From positions 1 through 8,242 of the forward strand of contig CAMKTW010000067.1 of NCBI GenBank assembly GCA_946415795.1: a stretch of DNA of 8,242 nucleotides, given 5' to 3'. The DNA comes from an uncultured Bacteroidales bacterium (lineage in GTDB: Bacteria > Bacteroidota > Bacteroidia > Bacteroidales > UBA932). Positions 1-5,938 of this stretch are shown here, in pieces. The notes beneath the pieces were generated by a model. It worked only from the letters and a program-made list of their open reading frames with translations, searched no databases and was not told the origin of the DNA. Position 1 is the first letter of the stretch. Each line of letters begins with the position of its first letter. The translations under genes and the position numbers were made by a program.

Positions 1-494
1 AGCAATTCTCTTATACCACCGTAATGCAGGTCCCCAGTCTTGTGAAGATCACTCTCAACGAGGGTGTCGGCCAGGCTACACAGGACCGCAAGCTGGTTGA
101 GGTCGCTCAGCAGGAACTCACCGCGATTACTGGTCAGAAAGCAGTTCAGACTGTATCCCGTAAAGACATATCCAACTTCAAGCTCCGTCGCGGAATGCCC
201 ATCGGCGCCAAGGTTACCCTCCGTGGCAGCAGGATGTATGAGTTCCTCGAGAGGCTTATCGCAGTTTCCCTGCCCCGTATCCGTGACTTCAAGGGTATCG
301 CAGAGAACTTTGACGGACGTGGCAATTATACCCTCGGCGTCAAAGAGCAGATCATCTTCCCGGAAATAGACATCGACAAGATTGTCAAGGTAATGGGTCT
401 CGAAATAACTTTCGTTACCACCGCCAACACCGACGAAGAGGCTTATGCTCTCCTCAAAGAATTTGGTTTACCGTTTAAAAACATCAAGAAATAA
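1..494 (+). CDS. rplE: 50S ribosomal protein uL5 (L5), 5'-truncated by window edge
   Basis: Large-subunit protein of the central protuberance; it binds 5S rRNA and contacts P-site tRNA and the small subunit. The reading frame is open from base 3 (codons for QFSYTTV) into the conserved MQVPSLVKITLNEGVGQA block at 24-77, so the methionine at 24 is internal and not the start. Other family landmarks are KLRRGMPIGAKVTLRG (about 177-224), the ENFDGRGNYTLGVKEQIIFPEI region and the FGLPF(K) C-terminus. About 163 residues are visible; with a usual family length near 180-185, roughly 20 N-terminal residues lie outside the window. The TAA stop is followed 6 nt later by rpsN, a spacing that suggests coupled translation. 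Identity is certain; only the 5' end is missing. Confidence 0.97.
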   Translation, partial: QFSYTTVMQVPSLVKITLNEGVGQATQDRKLVEVAQQELTAITGQKAVQTVSRKDISNFKLRRGMPIGAKVTLRGSRMYEFLERLIAVSLPRIRDFKGIAENFDGRGNYTLGVKEQIIFPEIDIDKIVKVMGLEITFVTTANTDEEAYALLKEFGLPFKNIKK

Positions 495-500
495 CAGAGT

Positions 501-770
501 ATGGCAAAGGAATCAATGAAAGCACGCGAGGTTAAGCGCGCGAAATTAGTTGCCAAATATGCAGAGAAACGTGCAGCTCTCAAGGCTGCCGGTGACTGGG
601 CTGCTCTCGACAAACTGCCGAAGAACTCCTGCCCTTGCCGCATGCATAACCGTTGCTCTCTTACCGGCCGTCCGAAAGGATATATGCGCCAGTTTGGTAT
701 CAGCCGTATTCAGTTCCGCGAGATGGCTTCCAAAGGCCTCATCCCGGGAGTGAAGAAAGCAAGTTGGTAA
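501..770 (+). CDS. rpsN: 30S ribosomal protein uS14 (S14), short zinc-free type
   Basis: Small-subunit head protein that binds the 3' major domain of 16S rRNA near the A site. The 89 residues end in the hallmark block NRCSLTGRPKGYMRQFGISR followed by FREMASKGLIPGVKKASW. Zinc-type uS14 has two CxxC pairs; here the position of the second pair reads SRIQ, so this is the zinc-independent form. It still carries three cysteines, C44, C46 (CPC) and C52 (NRC); only C52 is expected in the zinc-free form. It is shorter than the 101-residue E. coli protein because the region around residues 28-38 is compact, as in many Bacteroidota. The start has no Shine-Dalgarno sequence and lies 6 nt after the rplE stop. 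Downstream is the longest intergenic gap of the window. Confidence 0.97.
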   Translation: MAKESMKAREVKRAKLVAKYAEKRAALKAAGDWAALDKLPKNSCPCRMHNRCSLTGRPKGYMRQFGISRIQFREMASKGLIPGVKKASW

Positions 771-845
771 ACCGATAGAATTCAATAATAATTAACAATT
801 AGGATATCGGGCGCCCACCAATATTATATATAGGGCGTCGCGGTT
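770..845 (+). promoter_or_regulatory. Candidate structured leader between rpsN and rpsH
   Basis: The 93-nt gap 771-863 is much longer than any other here. Seen in the sequence: GGCGCCC at 810-816 can pair with GGGCGTC at 833-839 (seven pairs including one G-U) around an A/T-rich 16-nt loop. AACCG at 770-774 can pair with CGGTT at 841-845 and close the whole region. A weak 5-bp A/T hairpin (789-793 with 797-801, loop AAC) could sit between them, giving a three-helix shape. An A-rich run (849-860) without an SD then leads to the rpsH start at 864. No U-run follows the hairpin, so it is not an intrinsic terminator, and no Bacteroidota-type promoter is visible. By analogy, spc operons are controlled by S8 binding mRNA in gamma-proteobacteria; a role in rpsH feedback here is only inference, and the 16S helix 21 S8 motif is not recognisable. 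Confidence 0.3.
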
Positions 846-863
846 CTGAAAAAAAGAAAAGAC

Positions 864-1259
864 ATGACTGATCCAATTGCAGATTTGCTGACGAGAATTC
901 GCAACGCTTATGCAGCGGGCCACAAGACTGTGGAGATACCCTCTTCCAAGCTCAAATGCGAGATCGTTCGCGTATTACACGAGAAAGGTTACGTTCTCGC
1001 GTACAAGGTTGTTGAAGGCACCCCTTCAAATACCATCAAGATCGCTCTCAAGTATCATCCCCAGACCAAGAAGGCCGCTATCAAGAAGATTGTACGCGTG
1101 AGCCGTCCCGGTCTTCGCCGCTACACCGGCGCCGACGATATGCCGAGAGTACTTAACGGAATGGGCATCGCCATCATTTCCACCTCCAAGGGTGTTGTCA
1201 CCGACAAGGAGGCAAAGGATATGAACGTAGGCGGTGAGGTTCTCTGCTATGTTTATTAA
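864..1259 (+). CDS. rpsH: 30S ribosomal protein uS8 (S8)
   Basis: Primary 16S rRNA-binding protein of the small-subunit platform; it binds the central domain (helix 21) and in E. coli also represses the spc operon. The 131 residues match the usual length of about 130. Landmarks are MTDPIADLLTRIRNA at the N-terminus, SRPGLRRY at 80-87, and the C-terminal RNA-binding signature with STSKG at 106-110 followed by VTDKEA and NVGGEVLCYVY. The start at 864 is the only ATG between the rpsN stop and the conserved N-terminus. It is preceded by an A-rich stretch rather than an SD sequence and by the possible leader structure at 770-845. The stop lies 17 nt before rplF. Confidence 0.98.
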   Translation: MTDPIADLLTRIRNAYAAGHKTVEIPSSKLKCEIVRVLHEKGYVLAYKVVEGTPSNTIKIALKYHPQTKKAAIKKIVRVSRPGLRRYTGADDMPRVLNGMGIAIISTSKGVVTDKEAKDMNVGGEVLCYVY

Positions 1260-1276
1260 TATAAAATCTTACAATA

Positions 1277-1837
1277 ATGTCACGAATAGGAAAATTACCT
1301 GTACACCTTCCCGCCGGCGTATCCGTTGAGGTTACCAAGGACAACGTGGTTAAGGTTAAAGGCCCTCACGGTGAGATGTCCCAGAAAGTGGATCCCGACA
1401 TCGAAGTCAAGGTAGAGGGAAATGAAATTACTCTGTCTCGTCCGACAGACCAGCCCCGCCACCGCTCTATGCACGGCCTCTACCGCGCATTGATTGCGAA
1501 TATGGTGACTGGCTGCCACGAGATGTTTACTATCAAACAGGAGTTGGTCGGTGTTGGTTATCGTGTTGACGTCCAGGGCCAGATGCTTACTTTCAGCCTC
1601 GGTTATTCTCACGATATCCAGTTCCAGCTTCCCAAGGAGGTCAAGGCCGAGGCCGAGGCTGTCAAGAAGGGTGCCAACCCTGTATTGGTTCTCAAAAGCT
1701 GCGATAAGCAATTGCTTGGTCAGGTAGCTCACAAGGTACGTTCATTCCGCAAGCCCGAACCTTATAAGGGCAAGGGTATCAAGTTTGTCGGTGAACAGCT
1801 GCGTCGCAAGGCCGGTAAATCTGCCGCTGCTAAATAA
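1277..1837 (+). CDS. rplF: 50S ribosomal protein uL6 (L6)
   Basis: Large-subunit protein near the factor-binding site; it binds 23S rRNA helix 97 and the sarcin-ricin region. The 186 residues contain the expected tandem of two L6 folds: residues 1 to about 80 (MSRIGKLPVHLPAGV through ALIANMVTG) and 81 to about 175 (GVGYRV at 92-97, LGYSH at 108-112). The diagnostic PEPYKGKGI motif is at 160-168, followed by a basic tail ending KSAAAK. The start has no SD; the upstream 17 nt are A/T-rich. The TAA stop is followed at once by an in-frame TAG, and this second stop is the beginning of the strong SD of rplR. Confidence 0.98.
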   Translation: MSRIGKLPVHLPAGVSVEVTKDNVVKVKGPHGEMSQKVDPDIEVKVEGNEITLSRPTDQPRHRSMHGLYRALIANMVTGCHEMFTIKQELVGVGYRVDVQGQMLTFSLGYSHDIQFQLPKEVKAEAEAVKKGANPVLVLKSCDKQLLGQVAHKVRSFRKPEPYKGKGIKFVGEQLRRKAGKSAAAK

Positions 1838-1852
1838 TAGGAGGAATGCATT
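1838..1852 (+). promoter_or_regulatory. Strong Shine-Dalgarno of rplR fused to a stop codon
   Basis: The sequence TAGGAGG (1838-1844) lies 8 nt before the ATG at 1853. TAG is also the second, in-frame stop after rplF. This is the strongest SD in the window and favours the first of the two adjacent ATG codons (1853 over 1856) as the rplR start. An out-of-frame ATG at 1846 is too close to the SD to be used. Confidence 0.75.
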
Positions 1853-2212
1853 ATGATGACTAAACAAGAAAGAAGACAAAGAGTTCACTACCGCATCCGC
1901 AAAGTGGTTAACGGTACTCCCGAGCGCCCCCGTATGGTAGTGTTCAGAAGCAATAAGCAGATTTATGTTCAGGTGGTAGATGATACCAAGGGTATCACTC
2001 TCGCATCGGCATCTTCGCTCGAGAAGGCTCTCGCAGAGCAGTGCAAGGGCAAATCCGGCATTGAGGCTGCCAAGGTAGTGGGTGGCTGCATCGCGCAGCG
2101 CGCTCTTGAGAAAGGCATCAGCACGGTCTCTTTCGACCGCGGAGGCTATCTCTATCACGGAAGAGTTAAAAGTTTGGCAGACGCTGCCCGCGAGGGTGGT
2201 CTTAAATTCTAA
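1853..2212 (+). CDS. rplR: 50S ribosomal protein uL18 (L18)
   Basis: 5S rRNA-binding protein that, with uL5, helps attach 5S rRNA to the central protuberance. The 119 residues match the normal length. The basic N-terminal segment (KQERRQRVHYRIRK, 4-17) is the flexible RNA-binding arm. Next come RPRMVVFRSNKQIYVQVVDD (25-44), and the typical C-terminal FDRGGYLYHGRVKSLADAAR begins at 94. The protein starts with two methionine codons; the first is best spaced from TAGGAGG. The TAA stop lies only 5 nt before rpsE, with no SD in between, so coupled translation is likely. Confidence 0.97.
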   Translation: MMTKQERRQRVHYRIRKVVNGTPERPRMVVFRSNKQIYVQVVDDTKGITLASASSLEKALAEQCKGKSGIEAAKVVGGCIAQRALEKGISTVSFDRGGYLYHGRVKSLADAAREGGLKF

Positions 2213-2217
2213 GCGCT

Positions 2218-2736
2218 ATGGCAGATATCAATACTAAAAAGGTTAAAACCGTCGATCTGGAACTTAAAGACAGACTGGTAGCGGTTCAGAGAGTGACCAA
2301 GGTCACCAAGGGTGGTCGTCACTTCAGCTTTGCAGCCATCGTCGTTGTCGGCGATGAAAACGGTGTCGTAGGCTATGGCCTTGGAAAAGCCAACGAGGTA
2401 ACGACAGCTATTTCTAAGGGTATCGAAGATGCTAAGAAGAATCTGGTTAAGATCCCTCTGAGCAAGAAGACTATCCCCCACGAGCAGGAAGCCAAGTTTG
2501 GCGGTGCCCGCGTATTCATGAAACCCGCAGCTCCCGGTACCGGTGTAAAGGCCGGTGGTGCGATGCGTGCCGTTTTCGAGGCAGTAGGCGTTCATGATGT
2601 CATTGCAAAAAGTAAAGGTTCATCCAACCCTCACAACCTGGTGAAGGCCACTGTTGCGGCTCTCTGCGAGATGCGCGACGCCTACACAGTAGCAGGTCTG
2701 CGCGGCATTCCTATGGAAAGGGTATTTAACGGTTAA
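2218..2736 (+). CDS. rpsE: 30S ribosomal protein uS5 (S5)
   Basis: Small-subunit protein at the mRNA entry channel, involved in decoding accuracy and mRNA unwinding. The 172 residues show the N-terminal double-stranded-RNA-binding-like domain (about 16-80: LKDRLVAVQRVTKVTKGGR, then FSFAAIVVVGDENGVVGYGLGKANEV). The C-terminal domain follows, with KPAAPGTGVKAGGAMR (102-117) and a GSSNPHNLVKAT block from 134. The loop that carries spectinomycin-resistance mutations in E. coli (here about 24-37, including KGGR 31-34) looks like the normal sensitive form. The start is 5 nt after the rplR stop without an SD. The TAA stop is part of the SD of rpmD. Confidence 0.98.
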   Translation: MADINTKKVKTVDLELKDRLVAVQRVTKVTKGGRHFSFAAIVVVGDENGVVGYGLGKANEVTTAISKGIEDAKKNLVKIPLSKKTIPHEQEAKFGGARVFMKPAAPGTGVKAGGAMRAVFEAVGVHDVIAKSKGSSNPHNLVKATVAALCEMRDAYTVAGLRGIPMERVFNG

Positions 2737-2749
2737 GGAGATCCAAACC
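2734..2749 (+). promoter_or_regulatory. Shine-Dalgarno of rpmD overlapping the rpsE stop
   Basis: TAAGGAG at 2734-2740 contains the rpsE stop codon TAA and is complementary to the 16S rRNA 3' end. It sits 9 nt before the rpmD ATG at 2750. The stop/SD fusion suggests that a ribosome ending rpsE is positioned directly to start rpmD. Confidence 0.7.
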
Positions 2750-2932
2750 ATGGCAAAAGTAAAAATTACCCAAATTAAAAGTACCGCCAGTGCAACCAAG
2801 CGTCAGCAGGCCAATATGCAGTGCCTGGGCATTCACAGGATGCATCAGACTGTAGAGGTCGAGCTTACCCCCGTAACCGCTGGCATGATTGAAAAGGTTC
2901 GTCATCTTGTAAAAGTTGAAGAAGTAAAATAG
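2750..2932 (+). CDS. rpmD: 50S ribosomal protein uL30 (L30)
   Basis: Small large-subunit protein that contacts 23S rRNA. The 60 residues agree with the bacterial family length. Landmarks are the N-terminal beta strand AKVKITQIKS (2-11), the basic central helix with ATKRQQANMQCLGIHRM (15-31), VEVELTPVTAGMIEKV and the terminal HLVKVEEVK. Position between rpsE and rplO is the standard one. The start at 2750 is set by a good SD. The TAG stop is embedded in the SD of rplO (TAGGGAG), with only 13 nt between stop and next start. Confidence 0.97.
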   Translation: MAKVKITQIKSTASATKRQQANMQCLGIHRMHQTVEVELTPVTAGMIEKVRHLVKVEEVK

Positions 2933-2945
2933 GGAGAAGACAATA
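2930..2945 (+). promoter_or_regulatory. Shine-Dalgarno of rplO overlapping the rpmD stop
   Basis: TAGGGAG at 2930-2936 includes the rpmD stop TAG and a purine-rich GGGAG core. It is followed after 9 nt by the rplO ATG at 2946. It has the same layout as the rpmD and rpsK sites. Confidence 0.65.
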
Positions 2946-3392
2946 ATGAAATTAAGCAATCTTAAACCGGCAGAAGGTTCTACCAAGAAGGACAAACGTA
3001 TCGGCCGCGGCGAAGGTTCGGGACATGGCGGAACAGCCACCCGTGGTAACAAAGGCGCCCAGGCTCGCAGCGGTTATTCTCACAAAATCGGATTCGAAGG
3101 CGGTCAGATGCCTATCCAGCGTCGTCTTCCCAAATACGGATTCAAGAACCCTACACGAGTAGAATATGCAGTAGTCAATGTATCGGCCCTCCAGGCTCTC
3201 AGCGAGAAGACCGGTTCCGCAACCATCACCATCGACGATATGGTTGTGGCAGGGCTGGTCCGTCCCACCGACCTGGTGAAGGTGCTGGGCAACGGCGACC
3301 TGACTGTAAAGTTGGATGTCACCGCCCACGCATTCAGCAAGAGTGCGATTGCCAAGATAGAGGCAAAAGAGGGTACAACAACAGTTCTTTAA
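2946..3392 (+). CDS. rplO: 50S ribosomal protein uL15 (L15)
   Basis: Late-assembling large-subunit protein with a long glycine- and arginine-rich extension that penetrates 23S rRNA. The 148 residues match the family. The extension is clear at residues 20-66, with GRGEGSGHGGTATRGNKG at 20-37, GYSHKIGFEGGQMP at 43-56 and RRLPKYGFKNP after it. The globular C-terminal domain (about 75-148) contains VRPTDLVKVLG. The start follows a 9-nt-spaced SD fused to the rpmD stop. The TAA stop is 5 nt before secY with no SD, so secY expression is probably coupled to rplO, as expected for the usual secY position in spc operons. Confidence 0.98.
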   Translation: MKLSNLKPAEGSTKKDKRIGRGEGSGHGGTATRGNKGAQARSGYSHKIGFEGGQMPIQRRLPKYGFKNPTRVEYAVVNVSALQALSEKTGSATITIDDMVVAGLVRPTDLVKVLGNGDLTVKLDVTAHAFSKSAIAKIEAKEGTTTVL

Positions 3393-3397
3393 AGACT

Positions 3398-4723
3398 ATG
3401 GCAAGTTTTACTCAGACATTAAAGAATATCTGGAAGATTGAGGAGCTGCGCAAGAGGATTCTCTATACCATCGCGCTGATAGCTGTCTATAGACTGGGCT
3501 GCTACATCGTGATTCCCGGTATCGACGCTTCCCAGCTCACCAACCTCCAGCGTCAATCATCCGAGGGCCTGCTCGGCCTTATGAACATGTTCTCGGGTGG
3601 TGCTTTCGGCAACGCCTCGGTGTTTGCGCTGGGCGTTATGCCGTACATTTCTGCGTCCATCGTCATCCAGCTTCTGGGTGTGATGTTCCCGTTCTTCCAG
3701 CGCCTGCAGCGCGAGGGTGAGAGCGGCCGCAGAAAAATGAACCAGTATACCAGATATCTTACAATCGTGATCCTCGCCATCCAGGGCCCCGCTTACATCG
3801 CCAATATGCGCGCACAGCTTCCCGCCAGCGCGTTCCTGGTGCAGATGGGCAGCGGCTGGTACGCCTTCCTGGCTACCCTCATCCTGCTGGGCGGTTCTAT
3901 GTTTGTAATGTGGCTGGGCGAGCGCATCACTGACCGCGGCGTGGGCAACGGTATCTCCCTGATCATTATGATCGGTATTATCGCCCGTCTCCCTCAGGCT
4001 CTCTACCTGGAGCTTATGGAGAAGTTTACCAACACCACCGGCGGTATCCTGATGTTCATCGTTGAGATCGTGGTGCTCTTCTTCGTGTTCGTAGCTACCA
4101 TCGCTCTTGTACAGGCTGTCCGCAAGGTGCCCGTACAGTACGCTAAGCGCGTAGTCGGCGGCAAGATGTACGGCGGCGTCAAGAACAACATCCCCCTGAA
4201 GGTGAATGCGGCAGGCGTTATGCCTATCATCTTTGCCCAGGCTATGATGCTGATTCCCCTGCTGTTCACCCGCTTCAACGTGACCAAGGGTCTTGCAGCC
4301 GTGCTCAACAACTCCGTAGGATTCTGGTATAACTTTATCTTTGCCCTGATGGTGATTATCTTCACCTACTTCTACACAGCGGTGACCATCAATCCCACCA
4401 ACATGGCAGAAGATCTCAAGAAGAACGGTGGTTTCATCCCCGGCGTAAAGCCCGGTAAGAAGACAGCCGATTATCTTGACACCATAATGTCACGCATTAC
4501 GCTTCCCGGTTCCATATTCCTGGCACTTGTGGCTATCCTGCCTGCATTTGCCCAGCTGCTCGGGGTTAACAACCAGTTCGCACACTTCTACGGCGGTACC
4601 TCACTGCTGATTCTTGTGGGCGTTATCCTGGATACACTCCAGCACATCGAGAGCCACCTGCTTATGCGTCACTACGACGGACTTATGAAGACTGGCCGTC
4701 TCCAGGGTCGTTCTGGAATGTAA
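3398..4723 (+). CDS. secY: Protein translocase channel subunit SecY
   Basis: Inner-membrane pore of the Sec translocon, which passes unfolded proteins across or into the cytoplasmic membrane with SecE, SecG and the SecA motor. The 441 residues contain ten hydrophobic segments at about 21-40, 75-97, 117-137, 154-174, 183-203, 217-238, 269-290, 310-332, 368-389 and 398-415. The plug region lies near 60-72. Signature stretches are LGVMPYISASIVIQLL (78-93) and RITDRGVGNGISLII (176-190). The large cytosolic loop between segments 8 and 9 reads INPTNMAEDLKKNGGFIPGV then KPGKKT. At the position of the SecA-critical arginine of E. coli SecY (R357, in GIRPG) this protein has lysine K351 (GVKPG). The start is 5 nt after the rplO stop, without an SD. 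Identification is certain. Confidence 0.98.
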   Translation: MASFTQTLKNIWKIEELRKRILYTIALIAVYRLGCYIVIPGIDASQLTNLQRQSSEGLLGLMNMFSGGAFGNASVFALGVMPYISASIVIQLLGVMFPFFQRLQREGESGRRKMNQYTRYLTIVILAIQGPAYIANMRAQLPASAFLVQMGSGWYAFLATLILLGGSMFVMWLGERITDRGVGNGISLIIMIGIIARLPQALYLELMEKFTNTTGGILMFIVEIVVLFFVFVATIALVQAVRKVPVQYAKRVVGGKMYGGVKNNIPLKVNAAGVMPIIFAQAMMLIPLLFTRFNVTKGLAAVLNNSVGFWYNFIFALMVIIFTYFYTAVTINPTNMAEDLKKNGGFIPGVKPGKKTADYLDTIMSRITLPGSIFLALVAILPAFAQLLGVNNQFAHFYGGTSLLILVGVILDTLQHIESHLLMRHYDGLMKTGRLQGRSGM

Positions 4724-4750
4724 CATTCTTATAAGGTACGTAAGGTAGAA

Positions 4751-5518
4751 ATGATCAAAGTCAGAACCGAAGAAGAAATAGCGCTGCTCAGGGAGAACGC
4801 ACTTATCGTCTCCCGTACGCTCGCCGAGGTGGGCCGCAGCATCGCGCCCGGGGTCAAGACCAAGGATCTTGACGCACTGGCAGCGGAGTTTATCCGCGAC
4901 AACGGTGCACAGCCCGGCTTCTTGGGTTATGGCGGATATCCTTACTCCCTTTGCATATCGGTCAACGAGTATGTGGTGCACGGTTTCCCATCTGACTATG
5001 AGCTCAAAGAGGGCGACATAGTATCGGTTGACTGCGGCACTGTTTACAAGGGATATTACGGAGACTCGGCCTATACATTTGGCTGTGGGGAGCTTAGTGC
5101 GGCTGACCAGGCACTCCTGGATACTACTAAAGCCTCCCTGTTCAAAGGTATTGAGGCCGCCAGGGCGGGCTCACGCACCGGAGACATCGGATTTGCCGTT
5201 CAGAGCTACTGCGAAGAGCGCGGTTATTCGGTGGTCCGGGAACTTGTGGGTCACGGCATCGGGCGCAATATGCACGAGAGCCCCGAGGTGCCCAACTACG
5301 GGCGCCGCGGACACGGGGTAAAACTCCCCGAAGGTTCTGTGATATGCATAGAGCCAATGATCAATCAGGGTGTGAAAGATGTATATCTCGACGATGACGG
5401 CTGGGGTGTTTACACCGCAGACCACAAGAAGTCGGCTCACTTTGAGATGACAGTGGTGGTGCGCAAAGGCGCTGCCGAGCGATTGACTACCTTTGACTTT
5501 ATAGAGAATAATAAATAA
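4751..5518 (+). CDS. map: Type I methionine aminopeptidase
   Basis: Cytosolic metallopeptidase that removes the initiator methionine from new proteins when the second residue is small. The 255 residues form one pita-bread domain without an N-terminal SH3-binding zinc extension, so it is the short type Ia form. All expected catalytic residues are present: H77 (SVNEYVVHG), metal ligands D94 (VSVDCG) and D105 (YYGDSA), H168 and H175 (GHGIGRNMHE), E201 (CIEPM) and E232 (AHFEMTVVV). Location between secY and infA is typical of Bacteroidota and functionally sensible, because the enzyme acts on nascent chains at the ribosome exit. The 27-nt upstream gap carries two copies of TAAGGTA; the nearer one (4741-4747) could be a weak SD. 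The stop TAA is followed by a second in-frame TAA. Confidence 0.97.
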   Translation: MIKVRTEEEIALLRENALIVSRTLAEVGRSIAPGVKTKDLDALAAEFIRDNGAQPGFLGYGGYPYSLCISVNEYVVHGFPSDYELKEGDIVSVDCGTVYKGYYGDSAYTFGCGELSAADQALLDTTKASLFKGIEAARAGSRTGDIGFAVQSYCEERGYSVVRELVGHGIGRNMHESPEVPNYGRRGHGVKLPEGSVICIEPMINQGVKDVYLDDDGWGVYTADHKKSAHFEMTVVVRKGAAERLTTFDFIENNK

Positions 5519-5547
5519 TAATCAATATCAACGGAAAACAGTTATTT

Positions 5548-5766
5548 ATGCCAAAACAATCAGCAATAGAGAAAGATGGAACAATCATAGAGGCGCTGTC
5601 TAACGCTATGTTCCGCGTAGAGCTCGACAACGGCCACGTGATAATCGCCCATATTTCCGGCAAGATGCGTATGCATCACATCAAGATATTGCCTGGTGAC
5701 AAGGTTAAAGTAGAGATGTCTCCGTATGATTTGACCAAAGGAAGAATTTCCTTCAGATATAAATAA
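5548..5766 (+). CDS. infA: Translation initiation factor IF-1
   Basis: Small OB-fold protein that binds the 30S A site during initiation and assists IF-2 and IF-3. The 72 residues match the canonical length, with GTIIEALSNAMFRVELDNGH (11-30), AHISGKMRMHHIKILPGDKV and the ending PYDLTKGRISFRYK. The conserved family pattern NGHV..AHISGKMR is intact. The start at 5548 lies 29 nt after map in an A/T-rich stretch with no convincing SD. The downstream neighbour rpmJ starts 19 nt after the stop; infA-rpmJ adjacency is widely conserved in bacteria. Confidence 0.98.
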   Translation: MPKQSAIEKDGTIIEALSNAMFRVELDNGHVIIAHISGKMRMHHIKILPGDKVKVEMSPYDLTKGRISFRYK

Positions 5767-5785
5767 CATTAAATACTTCAACACA

Positions 5786-5902
5786 ATGAAAGTTAAAACT
5801 TCCATCAAAAAGCGTAGTGACGATTGCAAGATCGTTAAGCGTAAAGGCCGCTTGTATGTTATTTGCAAGAAGAATCCGAAATTCAAAATGCGTCAAGCAT
5901 AA
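5786..5902 (+). CDS. rpmJ: 50S ribosomal protein bL36 (L36), zinc-site-degenerate type
   Basis: The smallest ribosomal protein, bound to 23S rRNA in the large subunit. I translated it by eye: 38 codons beginning MKVKTSIKKRSDDCKIVKRK, then GRLYVICKKNPKFKMRQA and TAA. Zinc-type bL36 uses three Cys and one His (near residues 11, 14, 27 and 32/33). Here residue 11 is Ser and the His position is Phe33, while C14 and C27 remain, so a full zinc site is absent but half of it is kept. The insertion giving 38 instead of 37 residues (KKNPK) fits Bacteroidota. The start lacks an SD and is preceded by the C/A-rich ACTTCAACACA. It sits between infA and rpsM as in many bacteria. Confidence 0.96.
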   Translation: MKVKTSIKKRSDDCKIVKRKGRLYVICKKNPKFKMRQA

Positions 5903-5938
5903 TTTTTAACCGAACAAACAATAAAGTAAAGATAAATT

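Noticed and set aside
24..26. ATG at 24 as the rplE start
   Set aside because: The frame is open upstream to base 3 and family proteins have about 20 further residues before this conserved methionine, so it is internal.
809..839. Rho-independent terminator between rpsN and rpsH
   Set aside because: The GC-rich hairpin is followed by mixed sequence and then an A-run, not a T-run, on the + strand.
1846..1863. Five-codon open frame ATG...TAA overlapping the rplR start
   Set aside because: Its ATG is only 1 nt from the SD, too close for use; the rplR ATG at 1853 is properly spaced.
5492..5519. Possible Bacteroidota-type promoter before infA (TTTG at 5492, TAAATAAT at 5512)
   Set aside because: The second box poorly matches TAnnTTTG and the spacing is about 16 nt, shorter than usual. 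It is not enough to claim a promoter.
5850..5907. Terminator after rpmJ (CTTG/CAAG stem and a T5 run at the gene end)
   Set aside because: The stem is four base pairs, lies inside the coding region and is far from the T-run, so it is not an intrinsic terminator.
5903..5938. S4-binding pseudoknot leader of rpsM as in the E. coli alpha operon
   Set aside because: Only 36 A/T-rich nt separate rpmJ from rpsM and I see no matching stems; the upstream sequence codes for bL36.
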